Positions 9,206-17,855 of a stretch of DNA of 64,000 nucleotides are shown piece by piece. Position 1 is the first letter of the stretch, and each line of letters opens with the position of its first letter. The stretch spans positions 35,955-99,954 of the forward strand of contig NZ_LMUY01000103.1 in the NCBI RefSeq assembly GCF_009765685.1, given 5' to 3'. A program made the position numbers and the translations under genes. The notes under the pieces were generated by a model. It had not been told where the DNA came from. It saw nothing but the letters and a program-made list of their open reading frames with translations, and made no database searches. The DNA is from Acidisphaera sp. L21. GTDB lineage: Bacteria > Pseudomonadota > Alphaproteobacteria > Acetobacterales > Acetobacteraceae.

Positions 9206-10363
9206 ATGACACCGCCAAGTGTAATTATTGTAGGCGGCGGTATTGCGGGCGCAGGGCTGGCCTACGCACTTGCAGGCCATGCGGACGTAACGCTGCTGGA
9301 ACGTGACAGCTATTTGGCCCGGCGCGTACCAAAGCAGCCAGTCGCCAACTTCGTTGAGCCGCCGGGCACAGCGGTGGTGCGGCAGCTCGCCGCAGCCAGC
9401 CGCCCATTTCTCGAAGCTCCGCCGCCGAATTTCACGACGGCGTCAATCCGCATAGGATGCGGTGCGGTGACCATCGCGGGCGAAGATCGGATCGAAGCCC
9501 TGGCACTCAGGCTGGCGGCGGCGCGAGAGCAGAGGTCGGACGCACGAGCCATCGACCTAACCGAGGCCGGACGTCGCTTTCCCATCCTGCGCCCCGGTTA
9601 CGCTGCGTGGGCCATGTTGGAGCCAGACTCAGCCCATGTGAACGCCCACGCGCTCCATCACGGCTATCTGCAGGGGCTGCGCGGGCGAAGTGGCCGCGTC
9701 GTCACCGATGCCCATGTCGTCGGCATGCGCCGTATTGTTGGGCGCTGGACGGTGGAGACCGCCGCATCCGGGCGCTTCTACGCCGATGTCGTGGTCAACG
9801 CCGCCGGGGCTTCCGCCGACAAATTGGCGGCGATGGCCGGCATCAAGCCGCTCGGCCTACGTGCCAAGCGCTGCCTCGCCATCATGCTGGACATTCCGTT
9901 GGACATTCCGCCGAATGACTGGCCGCTCCTCCGGGACATCAGTGGCGACTTGTGTGTCAGCGCAGACGCCAACGCGCTGTTCATTTCGATCCCGGATATC
10001 CGGTCTAGTGCTTCGCCCAACGCGGCTCCGGCGGAGGAGGACGTGGTCGCTGCCATCGCGCGCCTGCAACGCGCCACCACCGTGACGGCGGGCCAGGTTC
10101 GCCATGCCTGGGCCGGCCTGCGCAGCTTTGCCCAGGACCAAAATCCGGTCGTCGGCGTCGAACACCATGCCGACGGCTTCGTTTGGCTGGCGGCCCAGGG
10201 TGGCGCCGGCATCAAGGCCTCCCCCGCCATATCCCGCATTGCTGCCGCAGCCGTGCTGGATCAGTGCTTCCCAGCGGATCTGGCGGCACTGGGCCTCCGT
10301 GCCGCCGAGTTATCACCGCAGCGCCTGCGACTGCAGCAATCCGCGCAGCCGAAGCTCCACTAG
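9206..10363 (+). CDS. FAD-dependent oxidoreductase (DAO family)
   Basis: Flavoprotein of the glycine/D-amino acid oxidase (DAO) superfamily, 385 aa. The dinucleotide-binding motif VGGGIAGAGLAYAL is at residues 9-22, followed by the acidic strand end VTLLERD. The mid-protein VVNAAGASADKLA and the C-terminal VWLAAQGGAGIKASPA blocks are the usual FAD contact regions. It probably oxidises an amino acid or secondary amine, releasing an imine or ammonia. It diverges from the LysR regulator. It is likely soluble since no signal peptide is seen. The substrate cannot be named. Confidence 0.88.
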   Translation: MTPPSVIIVGGGIAGAGLAYALAGHADVTLLERDSYLARRVPKQPVANFVEPPGTAVVRQLAAASRPFLEAPPPNFTTASIRIGCGAVTIAGEDRIEALALRLAAAREQRSDARAIDLTEAGRRFPILRPGYAAWAMLEPDSAHVNAHALHHGYLQGLRGRSGRVVTDAHVVGMRRIVGRWTVETAASGRFYADVVVNAAGASADKLAAMAGIKPLGLRAKRCLAIMLDIPLDIPPNDWPLLRDISGDLCVSADANALFISIPDIRSSASPNAAPAEEDVVAAIARLQRATTVTAGQVRHAWAGLRSFAQDQNPVVGVEHHADGFVWLAAQGGAGIKASPAISRIAAAAVLDQCFPADLAALGLRAAELSPQRLRLQQSAQPKLH

Positions 10364-10446
10364 CAGCATTGTGCCTCGCACCCGTGAGTTGACGCCGCGG
10401 TGGCCCCGGGCCTAAACGCGCGGCCTTCCAGCCGCACAGGTACCCC

Positions 10447-11721
10447 GTGACAACAATCCTCGGCATTGATTTCGGCACTACGAACAGCGTCTTCGCCGTG
10501 CTGGACACCGAGTCCCGCCAGGTCACCACCCGCCGTTTCGCCGTGGGTGGGGAGGATTACGACGTCTTTCGCACCGTCCTGTGCTTCTGGGCCGACCAGG
10601 CCAATGGTCGCACCACGCTACGCCACGCCGCCGGGCCAGCCGCCATCCTGGCCTATCTGGACGAGCCGCTGGACAGCCGGCTGGTCATGTCCACCAAGAC
10701 CTATCTCGCCAGCAAAAACTTCACCGCCACCAATCTGTTCGGCCGCACATTAACCTTGGAGCAGTTGATCGGCCTGTTCCTGCGCGACCTGTTCGGCGCG
10801 GCGGAGTTGGACACCACGGGGCTGCACATCGTTGCCGGCCGCCCCGTGCAATTCGCCGGCGAGCAGGCCGATGACGCGCTGGGCCAGACCCGGTTACGCG
10901 CCGCCTTTGCCGAGGCGGGGTTCCCCAGCATCGACTTGGCGCTGGAGCCGGAGGCCGCCGGGTATCGCTTCACCCGCGCCCTGAACGGCGCGGCGACCGT
11001 CCTGGTGGGCGATTTCGGCGGCGGGACCAGCGACTTTTCCGTCCTGCGGTTCGACCCCGGGGCCGACACCCCCATCACCGCGCTTGGCCGCGCTGGCGTC
11101 GGTATTGCCGGGGACTCATTCGACGCGCGGATCATGGACAAGGTGGTTGCACCCCTGCTGGGCAAAAACACCACCTACAAGCCCTGGGGCACCGACCTGC
11201 CCGTGCCCGCGGAGTGGTATAGCGCCTTTGCCCGCTGGCATCGCCTGTCGATGATGCGCAGCCCTCGCACCATGCGCGACATCGCCGAGGTCCGCCGTAC
11301 GGCGGACCATCCAGAACGGCTGGACCATTTGGTAAGCCTGATCGAGGACGAGCAGGGCTATTCGCTCTACCGCGCGGTTTCCAATGCTAAGGCGGCACTT
11401 TCCTCCGCCGACAGCACGTCGCTACGCTTCGACCATGCCGGGTTTAGCATCGACCAGCCGATCGCCCGCACCGAGTTCGAGGGCTGGATCGCGCCGGAGC
11501 TAAAGCGGCTGGACGCCACCATCACCGAGGCGCTGGCCGCCTCCAACATCGCAGAGCACGCAATCGACCGCGTTTTCCTGACCGGGGGCACCGCCTTCGT
11601 GCCCGCTGTACGCGCGCTGTTCGACACGCGCTTTGGCCCAGAGCGCGTGTCCGGCGGTGGTGAGTTCGTCTCGGTGGCCGAGGGGCTGGCGCTTATCGGG
11701 GCGGAGCGGCTCGGCCTTTAA
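10447..11721 (+). CDS. Hsp70 family protein (YegD-like)
   Basis: Actin-fold ATPase of the Hsp70 superfamily, 424 aa, close in length to YegD and lacking the C-terminal peptide-binding domain of DnaK. Phosphate-binding blocks are seen at ILGIDFGTTNSVFAV near the N-terminus, VLVGDFGGGTSDFSVLR in the middle and VFLTGGTAFVPAVRALF near the end. The start is a GTG at 10447. The stop overlaps the convergent chalcone-isomerase-like stop in a shared TTAA. The cellular role of this group is not settled. It stands alone here, without dnaJ or grpE. Confidence 0.9.
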   Translation: MTTILGIDFGTTNSVFAVLDTESRQVTTRRFAVGGEDYDVFRTVLCFWADQANGRTTLRHAAGPAAILAYLDEPLDSRLVMSTKTYLASKNFTATNLFGRTLTLEQLIGLFLRDLFGAAELDTTGLHIVAGRPVQFAGEQADDALGQTRLRAAFAEAGFPSIDLALEPEAAGYRFTRALNGAATVLVGDFGGGTSDFSVLRFDPGADTPITALGRAGVGIAGDSFDARIMDKVVAPLLGKNTTYKPWGTDLPVPAEWYSAFARWHRLSMMRSPRTMRDIAEVRRTADHPERLDHLVSLIEDEQGYSLYRAVSNAKAALSSADSTSLRFDHAGFSIDQPIARTEFEGWIAPELKRLDATITEALAASNIAEHAIDRVFLTGGTAFVPAVRALFDTRFGPERVSGGGEFVSVAEGLALIGAERLGL

Positions 11722-12290
11722 TCGGCGGCTTGGCCCAGCAAAGCACTGCGCAGCTCCGTCGAGGGTGGATGCTCGCCGATAAAGCCGGACAAGATCCGAG
11801 CCGCAAGATCCGGATTGTTGAACTCAGCGATCGGGCGATTATTGGCTAGCAGCTTGAAGCCATGCGCGGTGAAGATATAGGTGGACGTGTCACCCACCTT
11901 CACCGCCGGCGCTGCCGCAACCAGCTTTTCGAAATCTGCCGCGTCCGCTGGATTGCAACCGCCGCTGCCGCAGTTCGTCGTCTCGCCGGCGCGGTATTCC
12001 TTCTCCACATCCGCCTTTGACCCGGAGTGCAGGAACTGTAGCAGCAGCACCTTGGACCCAGTCGAGGCCAGGATCTGCTGCGCGTCGTGGCTCTGTTGCG
12101 GCAAATACAGCCCGGCGACGTAGACCTTCACATTGAAGATTGTCAGCGTCCGCACGCCAATCCCATTCAGCACGAGGGACTGGCCCTCTACCGGGTAGCG
12201 GTCGGGCAGCGTGACACCGTCGAGCGTTGCCGCCCTGGCCTGAGACGCGAGCAGAACGCCAAGCAACGCAGGCAAAAACCGACGAACCAT
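11718..12290 (-). CDS. chalcone isomerase-like secreted protein
   Basis: A 190-aa exported protein with a signal peptide (RRFLPALLGVLLASQARA) and a chalcone-isomerase-like domain. The family strand GVRTLTIFNVKVYVAGLYL and the late DTSTYIFTAHG segment are visible. Bacterial members of this family are not known to act on chalcones, and a lipid-binding role is a common suggestion. Two cysteines flank a Ser/Gly turn (TNCGSGGCN) and might form a disulphide in the periplasm. It converges on the Hsp70-like gene with a four-base overlap. Confidence 0.8.
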   Translation of the reverse strand: MVRRFLPALLGVLLASQARAATLDGVTLPDRYPVEGQSLVLNGIGVRTLTIFNVKVYVAGLYLPQQSHDAQQILASTGSKVLLLQFLHSGSKADVEKEYRAGETTNCGSGGCNPADAADFEKLVAAAPAVKVGDTSTYIFTAHGFKLLANNRPIAEFNNPDLAARILSGFIGEHPPSTELRSALLGQAAD

Positions 12291-12356
12291 TATGACCTAC
12301 ACCTGATGGATGGAACCGTAATGCAAACGACACAGCAGCATCATCGTTCCACGGCC

Positions 12357-13319
12357 CTAACGCACCAGGTTCGGCGGCTCCCGTCCCGCCAACACCGCAT
12401 CGATCCCGTCCAGCACCATATTACCCATGGCGTCGCGGGTAACCGCAGTCGCACTGCCCAGATGCGGCAGCAGCACCACATTTTCCAGCGTGATGTAGGC
12501 AGGGTTCAGCGCGGGTTCGCCCTCATAGACATCCAGTCCGGCCGCCGCGATCTGCCCACTGCGAAGCGCAGCGATCAAGGCCGCATCCTGCACCAGCGTG
12601 CCCCTGCCGGCATTGGCCACCACTGCACCGCGCGGCAGCTTGGCAATACGGTCCTCGTTCAACCAATGCATGGTGGGCGCGCCACCGGGCGCATTCAACG
12701 ACAACAGTTCGCTGACGGCGAGGAAGCTGTCGTCATTGTCGTGGTAGATTGCCCCCTTTTCCAGATCCGGCGGCAGACGGACGATGTCACGGTAATGCAC
12801 CGTCATCGATAGACCCTGCGCCAGCGCTGCCAATTCGCGCCCGATCCGCCCCATGCCAAAAATACCAAGCGTTCGGCCCACGACCCCGGCGCCCAGCAAT
12901 TGCGTCGGCGCCCAGCCGTTCCAGCCACCGCCTCGAATCAGCCGCTCGCCTTCACCGGCCCGGCGTGCGGCCGCCAGCAGCAGCAGCAGCGCGCATTCCG
13001 CTGTTGCGACGGATAGGACGTCCGGCGTGTTTACCAGGGCAATGCCACGGGCTTTCAACGCCGCAACGTCGATATGGTCGAACCCGACGCTAAACGTGCC
13101 CAGTACCTTCAACGTCGCCGGCAGCGCTTGAATGACCGTGGCGTCCAGCTTTTCCGCCGGGCAACACAGAACGGCAGTCGCCCCTTGCGCCATTGCCGCC
13201 ACATCGGCGCCGGTGCGCACGGTGTCCTCCGCGTTCAGCCGCGCATCATAATCACGCACGGCCCGCGCCTCGATAGCGGGCGGCAGGCGGCGCGTCACGA
13301 ACAGGATGGGCTTGGACAT
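12357..13319 (-). CDS. D-2-hydroxyacid dehydrogenase (glyoxylate/hydroxypyruvate reductase type)
   Basis: NAD(P)H-dependent D-2-hydroxyacid dehydrogenase (320 aa) that interconverts 2-keto acids and D-2-hydroxy acids, probably glyoxylate/hydroxypyruvate. The Rossmann motif is LGIFGMGRIGREL. The catalytic trio lies in NAGRGTLV (Arg), YEGEPALNP (Glu) and LLPHLGSAT (His). I start at MSKPILFV (13319); the open frame runs 20 codons further up, but that stretch does not look like the family. It could equally be another member of the same fold with different substrate choice. Confidence 0.88.
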   Translation of the reverse strand: MSKPILFVTRRLPPAIEARAVRDYDARLNAEDTVRTGADVAAMAQGATAVLCCPAEKLDATVIQALPATLKVLGTFSVGFDHIDVAALKARGIALVNTPDVLSVATAECALLLLLAAARRAGEGERLIRGGGWNGWAPTQLLGAGVVGRTLGIFGMGRIGRELAALAQGLSMTVHYRDIVRLPPDLEKGAIYHDNDDSFLAVSELLSLNAPGGAPTMHWLNEDRIAKLPRGAVVANAGRGTLVQDAALIAALRSGQIAAAGLDVYEGEPALNPAYITLENVVLLPHLGSATAVTRDAMGNMVLDGIDAVLAGREPPNLVR

Positions 13320-13389
13320 GGCGGGGGGCTCCCAGTTTTGTCGCCATTTTGGCGACGATCGCCCCCCGGCGCCAGCCATGCCCGTCGGT

Positions 13390-13968
13390 TTACGCCGTCA
13401 GGCTAGTGCTGGTGCTAGCGGTGGCGGCGGAACTGTAGGCGCTCAGCGACTGCTGCAGCGTGGATTGCAGCTTATCCAGGACGGACTGCAGATCCGTCGG
13501 CTGGCTCGTGGTGGCGGCGGCCGTGGCGTTGGACGCGGCCGTCGTCGCGGCGGTGGCGCCGGACCCGACGGTGGACAACAGGCTTTGCAGCCGGTCCGCG
13601 ATATTGCGCACCGAATGGCCCGGCGTGGCAGGCGGCGCCGTGGGATCCGTGGCGCCCGCCGGATCCACCGAGGTGGACGGGTCATTCGCCGTGGTGTTCT
13701 GCGAGCTTGGCTTTCCGGACTGCGCGCTGATCAGGATCGACTGCAATTCGGCGGCAAATTTCTGCAGCCCAATGCTGGACGTGGCGCCAGCGCTGCTCCT
13801 GGCCGTGGTGGCGGTAGCGCTGCTGCTGCTGCTGGTGCTGCTGCTGTCATCCGAGTCCAGCACGCCCAACGCGCCCGATTTCGACGCGGCGCCTGCCCCG
13901 CCCGAGCGGTGATGGTGGTGAATTTGGGCAGGGCTTGCCGATGTGGCGCCGACGGCTGATGTGCTCAT
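13390..13968 (-). CDS. Ser/Thr/Ala-rich low-complexity protein, unknown
   Basis: A 192-aa protein that I do not recognise. It is built largely of Ser, Thr and Ala, with a His cluster near the N-terminus (IHHHHRSGG) and a poly-Ser tract encoded by repeated AGC codons. Two short amphipathic stretches stand out: GLQKFAAELQSILISAQ and, near the C-terminus, DLQSVLDKLQSTLQQSLSAYSS. No signal peptide is obvious. The start at 13968 is fixed by a strong GGAGG six bases upstream. The stretch above it (to 14091) contains a terminator and is not coding. It lies just after the acyl-CoA operon terminator and is probably its own unit. It could be a surface-exposed or disordered protein. Confidence 0.6.
   Translation of the reverse strand: MSTSAVGATSASPAQIHHHHRSGGAGAASKSGALGVLDSDDSSSTSSSSSATATTARSSAGATSSIGLQKFAAELQSILISAQSGKPSSQNTTANDPSTSVDPAGATDPTAPPATPGHSVRNIADRLQSLLSTVGSGATAATTAASNATAAATTSQPTDLQSVLDKLQSTLQQSLSAYSSAATASTSTSLTA
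13819..13847. repeat. CTG-type triplet tract
   Basis: A short run of CTG/GTG triplets within the low-complexity gene encodes the poly-Ser tract on the minus strand. Such tracts can change in copy number by slippage in whole codons without breaking the frame. Confidence 0.6.
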
Positions 13969-14032
13969 AGCTGCCTCCATGGAGGAAAGGGGTGACTGGG
14001 TCTTGCCCAAGTATTTGCACCCCCCGTGCCAG

Positions 14033-14060
14033 CGAAAAAATGGCGGATTACCGCCATTTC
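14033..14060 (-). terminator. intrinsic terminator of the acyl-CoA operon
   Basis: Read on the minus strand, this is the stem AAATGGCGG, loop TAAT, stem CCGCCATTT, continuing into a T run. The nine-base-pair stem followed by T residues is a classic rho-independent terminator. It lies about 75 bp past the CoA transferase stop and just ahead of the next minus-strand gene, so it separates the two transcripts. Confidence 0.85.
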
Positions 14061-14135
14061 TCAATCGCAACAGGCAGCCTAGGACCGGCATAAACTGCCG
14101 GGTTCGGCAATTTGCGCCGATCCGGCCGGGTGCCG

Positions 14136-15254
14136 CTAGGCGAACTCCGTCCGGATGGCGGCGGATTGCTCCCCGATAGCTGGGACCGGCCCCAATTGCC
14201 GCGGCCCAGCGCTGTCAATCACCGGTGGTGCCGCAATCATCGCCGGGCCACCCGGCGTCTGCACTGCAACCCGACGCAGCGCCGGGTGCTGGGAGAACGC
14301 TGCCAGATCGTTCACGTAGCCAAACGCAGTCTTTCCAGCGCGCAACCGGCCCCCCGCTTCCTCCCGCGTCAATGTCGCAAACACTGTCGCGATGTGGCCG
14401 TCCACCGCCGGGCGATTGGTGACACGCGCCGTGTTGTTCTCGAACCCCGGCCGCGTCGGCAGATCCGGTTCCAATAGGAAATGGGTGCAGAAAGACGTCC
14501 ACTCCCGCTCGTTTTGGATCGCCAGCAACACGGCGGACCCGTCCTTCGTGTCGAACGCGCCATAGGGTGCGATGGATGGGTGGGCCAAGCCAACCCGTTT
14601 TGGCGCCTTCCCCGTGCCCTCGAAATATAGCAACGGCACGTTCATCCAATCGGCCATGCCGTCGAACAGGCTCACCTTCAGCCCCTTGCCGCGGCCGCTG
14701 ATCCCGCGCTCGATCAGTGCCTCCAATACGCCGGCATGCGCCGCCATGCCGCAGGCGATATCGCAGGCCGACACGCCCACACGCCCCGGCCCCGCCGGAT
14801 GCCCGGTGATCGACGCCAGCCCGCTTTCCGCCTGCACCAACAGGTCGTAAGCCTTCATGTCGGCGTAGTCATGCCCCTCGCCATAGCCGCTGATGTCGAC
14901 CGTGATCAGCCGCGGATGTCGTTCCCGCAATGCCTCCGACCCAAACCCTGCGCGCGCCGCCGCATTTGGCGCCAGATTCTGGATGAACACGTCCGCTTGG
15001 GCCAATAGCCTATGGATCAGCGCCGAGTCCTCAGGCTGCTTGATATCGGCGACCAGGCTTTGCTTGCCCCGGTTCAGCCACACGAAATAGCTCGACAGCC
15101 CATGCACGGACGCATCGTAGCCGCGGGCGAAATCGCCCTCTGCCCGCTCGATCTTGATGACCCGCGCGCCGGCATCCGCCAGCTTGCACGAGCAATAGGG
15201 CGCCGCGACCGCCTGTTCCAAGGCGACCACCAGCAGCCCATCCAACGCGCCCAT
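14136..15254 (-). CDS. CoA transferase family III (CaiB/BaiF)
   Basis: Family III CoA transferase (372 aa), which moves CoA from one acyl-CoA to a free acid. The N-terminal blocks GLLVVALEQAVAAPYCSCKL and ADAGARVIKIERAEGDFARG are the conserved CoA-binding region. The catalytic Asp region SYFVWLNRGKQSLVADIK follows, with DVFIQNLAPNAAARAG after it. The ATG overlaps the upstream ACAD stop by one base (TAATG). It is the last gene of the six-gene acyl-CoA operon and is followed by the terminator. It probably activates the starting or an intermediate acid of the pathway, with succinyl-CoA or a similar donor. Confidence 0.92.
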   Translation of the reverse strand: MGALDGLLVVALEQAVAAPYCSCKLADAGARVIKIERAEGDFARGYDASVHGLSSYFVWLNRGKQSLVADIKQPEDSALIHRLLAQADVFIQNLAPNAAARAGFGSEALRERHPRLITVDISGYGEGHDYADMKAYDLLVQAESGLASITGHPAGPGRVGVSACDIACGMAAHAGVLEALIERGISGRGKGLKVSLFDGMADWMNVPLLYFEGTGKAPKRVGLAHPSIAPYGAFDTKDGSAVLLAIQNEREWTSFCTHFLLEPDLPTRPGFENNTARVTNRPAVDGHIATVFATLTREEAGGRLRAGKTAFGYVNDLAAFSQHPALRRVAVQTPGGPAMIAAPPVIDSAGPRQLGPVPAIGEQSAAIRTEFA

Positions 15255-16423
15255 TAGTACGAGCGCGGCATGCCGAGCACATGCTCGGAAATAAACGACA
15301 GAATGAGGTTCGTGCTAATAGGCGCTACCTGATACAGCCGGGTCTCGCGAAATTTACGTTCGATGTCGTACTCCTCGGCGAAGCCATAGCCGCCATGGGT
15401 CTGAATGCACGCCTCGCCCGCGGCCCAGCTTGCCTCCGCTGCCAGCATCTTTGCCATGTTGGCCTGCTCGCCACAGGGCAGCCCGGTCTCGAACCGCTCT
15501 AGCCCGTCGCGCACCAGCAACTCGGCGGCGCGCATCTGGGCGTAGGCACGCGCGATCGGGAACGCCACGCCCTGGTTCTGCCCGATAGGTCGGCCGAAGA
15601 CCTTGCGTTCATTGGCGTACGCGGTGGACTTGGCGGTGAACCACTTGGCATCACCAATACATTCAGCCGCAATCAGCAGCCGCTCCGCATTCATGCCATC
15701 GAGGATGTAGCGGAACCCCTTGCCCTCCACGCCCACCAGATTGGCAGCCGGCACCGGCATGTTGTCGAAGAACACCTCGCACGAATTGTGGTTCATCATC
15801 GTGCGGATCGGCCGGATGGTCAGGCCCGGCGTGTTCTTCATGTCCACGATGAAGGTGGACAGCCCCTCGGTCTTCTTCGCGACCTGGTCCTTCGGCGTGG
15901 TGCGGGCCAGCAGAAGCATCAGGTCCGAGTGTTCGGACCGGCTGGTCCACACCTTCTGACCATTGACGATATAGGTATCGCCTTCCAGCTTAGCGACGGT
16001 GCGTAGGCTGGTCGTATCTGTGCCGCTCGTTGGTTCGGTCACGCCGAACGCCTGCAGCCGCAACTCGCCGGTTGCGATCTTCGGTAGGTATTGCTGCTTC
16101 TGCGCATCCGACCCGTGCCGCAGGATCGTGCCCATGATGTACATCTGGGCATGGCAGGCGGCGCCATTGCAGCCTTCCGCCTGCACCGTCTCCAGGATCG
16201 CCGCCGCCGCGGAAATACCAAGACCGGAGCCGCCATATTCTTCGGGGATCAGCACCGACAGATAGCCGGCTTCCGTCAACGCCTGCACGAACTCGGTCGG
16301 GTAGCCACGCACTTCATCCAACTTGCGCCAATACTCGCCGGGAAAGCGCGAGCACAGCTTGCGGACCTCCTCCCGTATCTCAGCGTGGTCGTCACGGGCA
16401 ACCAGGGGGTGGTCCATCATCAA
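15254..16423 (-). CDS. acyl-CoA dehydrogenase
   Basis: FAD-dependent acyl-CoA dehydrogenase (389 aa) that forms an alpha-beta double bond in an acyl-CoA. The signature blocks are AFGVTEPTSGTDTTSLRTVA (FAD/substrate loop), YIVNGQKVWTSRSEHSD, and the C-terminal IQTHGGYGFAEEYDIERKFR with the usual catalytic-region layout. The family's IYEGT-like tail is replaced by LYQVAPIST, as in some CaiA-like or short branched-chain members. It is co-translated with the CoA transferase and follows the MmgE/PrpD gene by 46 bp. Confidence 0.94.
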   Translation of the reverse strand: MMMDHPLVARDDHAEIREEVRKLCSRFPGEYWRKLDEVRGYPTEFVQALTEAGYLSVLIPEEYGGSGLGISAAAAILETVQAEGCNGAACHAQMYIMGTILRHGSDAQKQQYLPKIATGELRLQAFGVTEPTSGTDTTSLRTVAKLEGDTYIVNGQKVWTSRSEHSDLMLLLARTTPKDQVAKKTEGLSTFIVDMKNTPGLTIRPIRTMMNHNSCEVFFDNMPVPAANLVGVEGKGFRYILDGMNAERLLIAAECIGDAKWFTAKSTAYANERKVFGRPIGQNQGVAFPIARAYAQMRAAELLVRDGLERFETGLPCGEQANMAKMLAAEASWAAGEACIQTHGGYGFAEEYDIERKFRETRLYQVAPISTNLILSFISEHVLGMPRSY

Positions 16424-16469
16424 TCCTTCTTTTGGGGCGTAGACCCGTGTCCCAGGCCTACGCTATCGC

Positions 16470-17855
16470 TCACGCCGCCATTCGCGCGGGCTGGGCCACC
16501 CGCGCCAGGCTCGATACATTGTTGGTCACGTCGATCCGCAGCACCGCATCCGCCAACGCCGCGGACCCGGCGCTGCCCAAAACGGCCTCGGTCAACCCGG
16601 CAAACTTCGCCCGCAACTCATTCTCGGTCAGGAAGTTCGACGGCTCGCCCTTCGGCACCACCACCTTCTTGGTGAAGGTCTTGCCACCGGCCAGAACAGT
16701 CACCTTGCCGGACATGTTCGTCGGGAATTCGGCCTCGATCTCCGGGTCCTGCTCGCAGATCACCTTCGGCAGCAGGCTGCGGATCGTTGGGTCCTGCAAC
16801 GCACCGTAGCTGTCCCAGTTCATCTTGCCCGTGGTCAGCGCTGCCAAGAGCACGAACGGACCGCTGAACTGGCCATCCACCACGTTCTGAGGGTCGGCCT
16901 TCTTCGCCGCAGGCGCACCCACCAGCAGCATCCCGGCATGGGACGTGCCGTAGGTGATCTTCTCGATCTGTGCCGGGTTGAACTTATGTTCGTCCTGCAG
17001 GGCCAGCATCGCGTCAATCCCGGCATGGCCGTAGCGGCAGGACGGATACGGCTTCACCGCCGTCGCCATCAGTTCATACACTGTGCCAAGGTTTTGCACC
17101 GCGCGCGCCGGGTTCGGATTGGGGGCGTAGGTGGACAGGAAACCGTGCCGCCCATCTAGCGCCTCGCTGGCACCCTTGAAGCCTTCCCGCGCCAGCGTTG
17201 CCGCCGCCAGACCGGCCATGCCTGCCCAGCCGACCTGGAACCGCTTGGTCCACGCGCCATTGACCAGGAATTGCAGGCTGCCAGCACTCTGGCTCAGCGC
17301 GATGCCGAGTGCGGACTCAACCCCAGCAGCGTCCAGCCCGAACACCCGCGCCGCCGCTGCCGCCGCGCCGAACACGCCGCAGGTGGCGGAAGGATGATAG
17401 CCCCGCTGGTAATGATCCCCGGCCGGCAGCGCCACCGCCGTGCGGCACATCACCTCATACCCAGCGATGATTCCCGCCAACACATCGGCCCCCGACGCCC
17501 CGCACATCTCGCCAGCGGCGATCGCCGCCGGAATCACTGGCGCACCGGGGTGCAGCGTGCCGGCCGCATGGGTGTCATCGAAATCCAGGCTGTGCGCCAG
17601 CACGCCATTCACCAGCGCCGCACCGGTGGGCGAGTAGCGCTTGGTGTCGCCGAACACGAAGCAATTGCCCTGGTCTAGCCCCAGCGCTTTCGCCGCGGAT
17701 AGAAGCGCCGGCGTGCTTTCCGCATCGTGCCGGGCGCGGACGATGTTGCCCACCAGGTCCAGCACCAGGAATCGGGCGCGCGTCACCACCTCCGGCGGCA
17801 GCGCGTCCAGCTTCATGGAGGCCGCGTAGGCGGCCAGTGTCGGGGTGATGCTCAT
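16470..17855 (-). CDS. MmgE/PrpD family protein
   Basis: MmgE/PrpD superfamily protein (461 aa), the family of 2-methylcitrate dehydratase and related dehydratases/isomerases. Visible family blocks are VLAHSLDFDDTHAAGTLHPG with the His-Pro-Gly turn, GYHPSATCGVFGAAAAAARV, and YPSCRYGHAGIDAML. No prpB or prpC is nearby, so a methylcitrate role is unlikely. In acyl-CoA clusters such genes may hydrate or isomerise an unsaturated acid. The start at 17855 overlaps the SDR stop (ATGA), which is why I prefer it over an ATG 12 bases earlier. Confidence 0.92.
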   Translation of the reverse strand: MSITPTLAAYAASMKLDALPPEVVTRARFLVLDLVGNIVRARHDAESTPALLSAAKALGLDQGNCFVFGDTKRYSPTGAALVNGVLAHSLDFDDTHAAGTLHPGAPVIPAAIAAGEMCGASGADVLAGIIAGYEVMCRTAVALPAGDHYQRGYHPSATCGVFGAAAAAARVFGLDAAGVESALGIALSQSAGSLQFLVNGAWTKRFQVGWAGMAGLAAATLAREGFKGASEALDGRHGFLSTYAPNPNPARAVQNLGTVYELMATAVKPYPSCRYGHAGIDAMLALQDEHKFNPAQIEKITYGTSHAGMLLVGAPAAKKADPQNVVDGQFSGPFVLLAALTTGKMNWDSYGALQDPTIRSLLPKVICEQDPEIEAEFPTNMSGKVTVLAGGKTFTKKVVVPKGEPSNFLTENELRAKFAGLTEAVLGSAGSAALADAVLRIDVTNNVSSLARVAQPARMAA

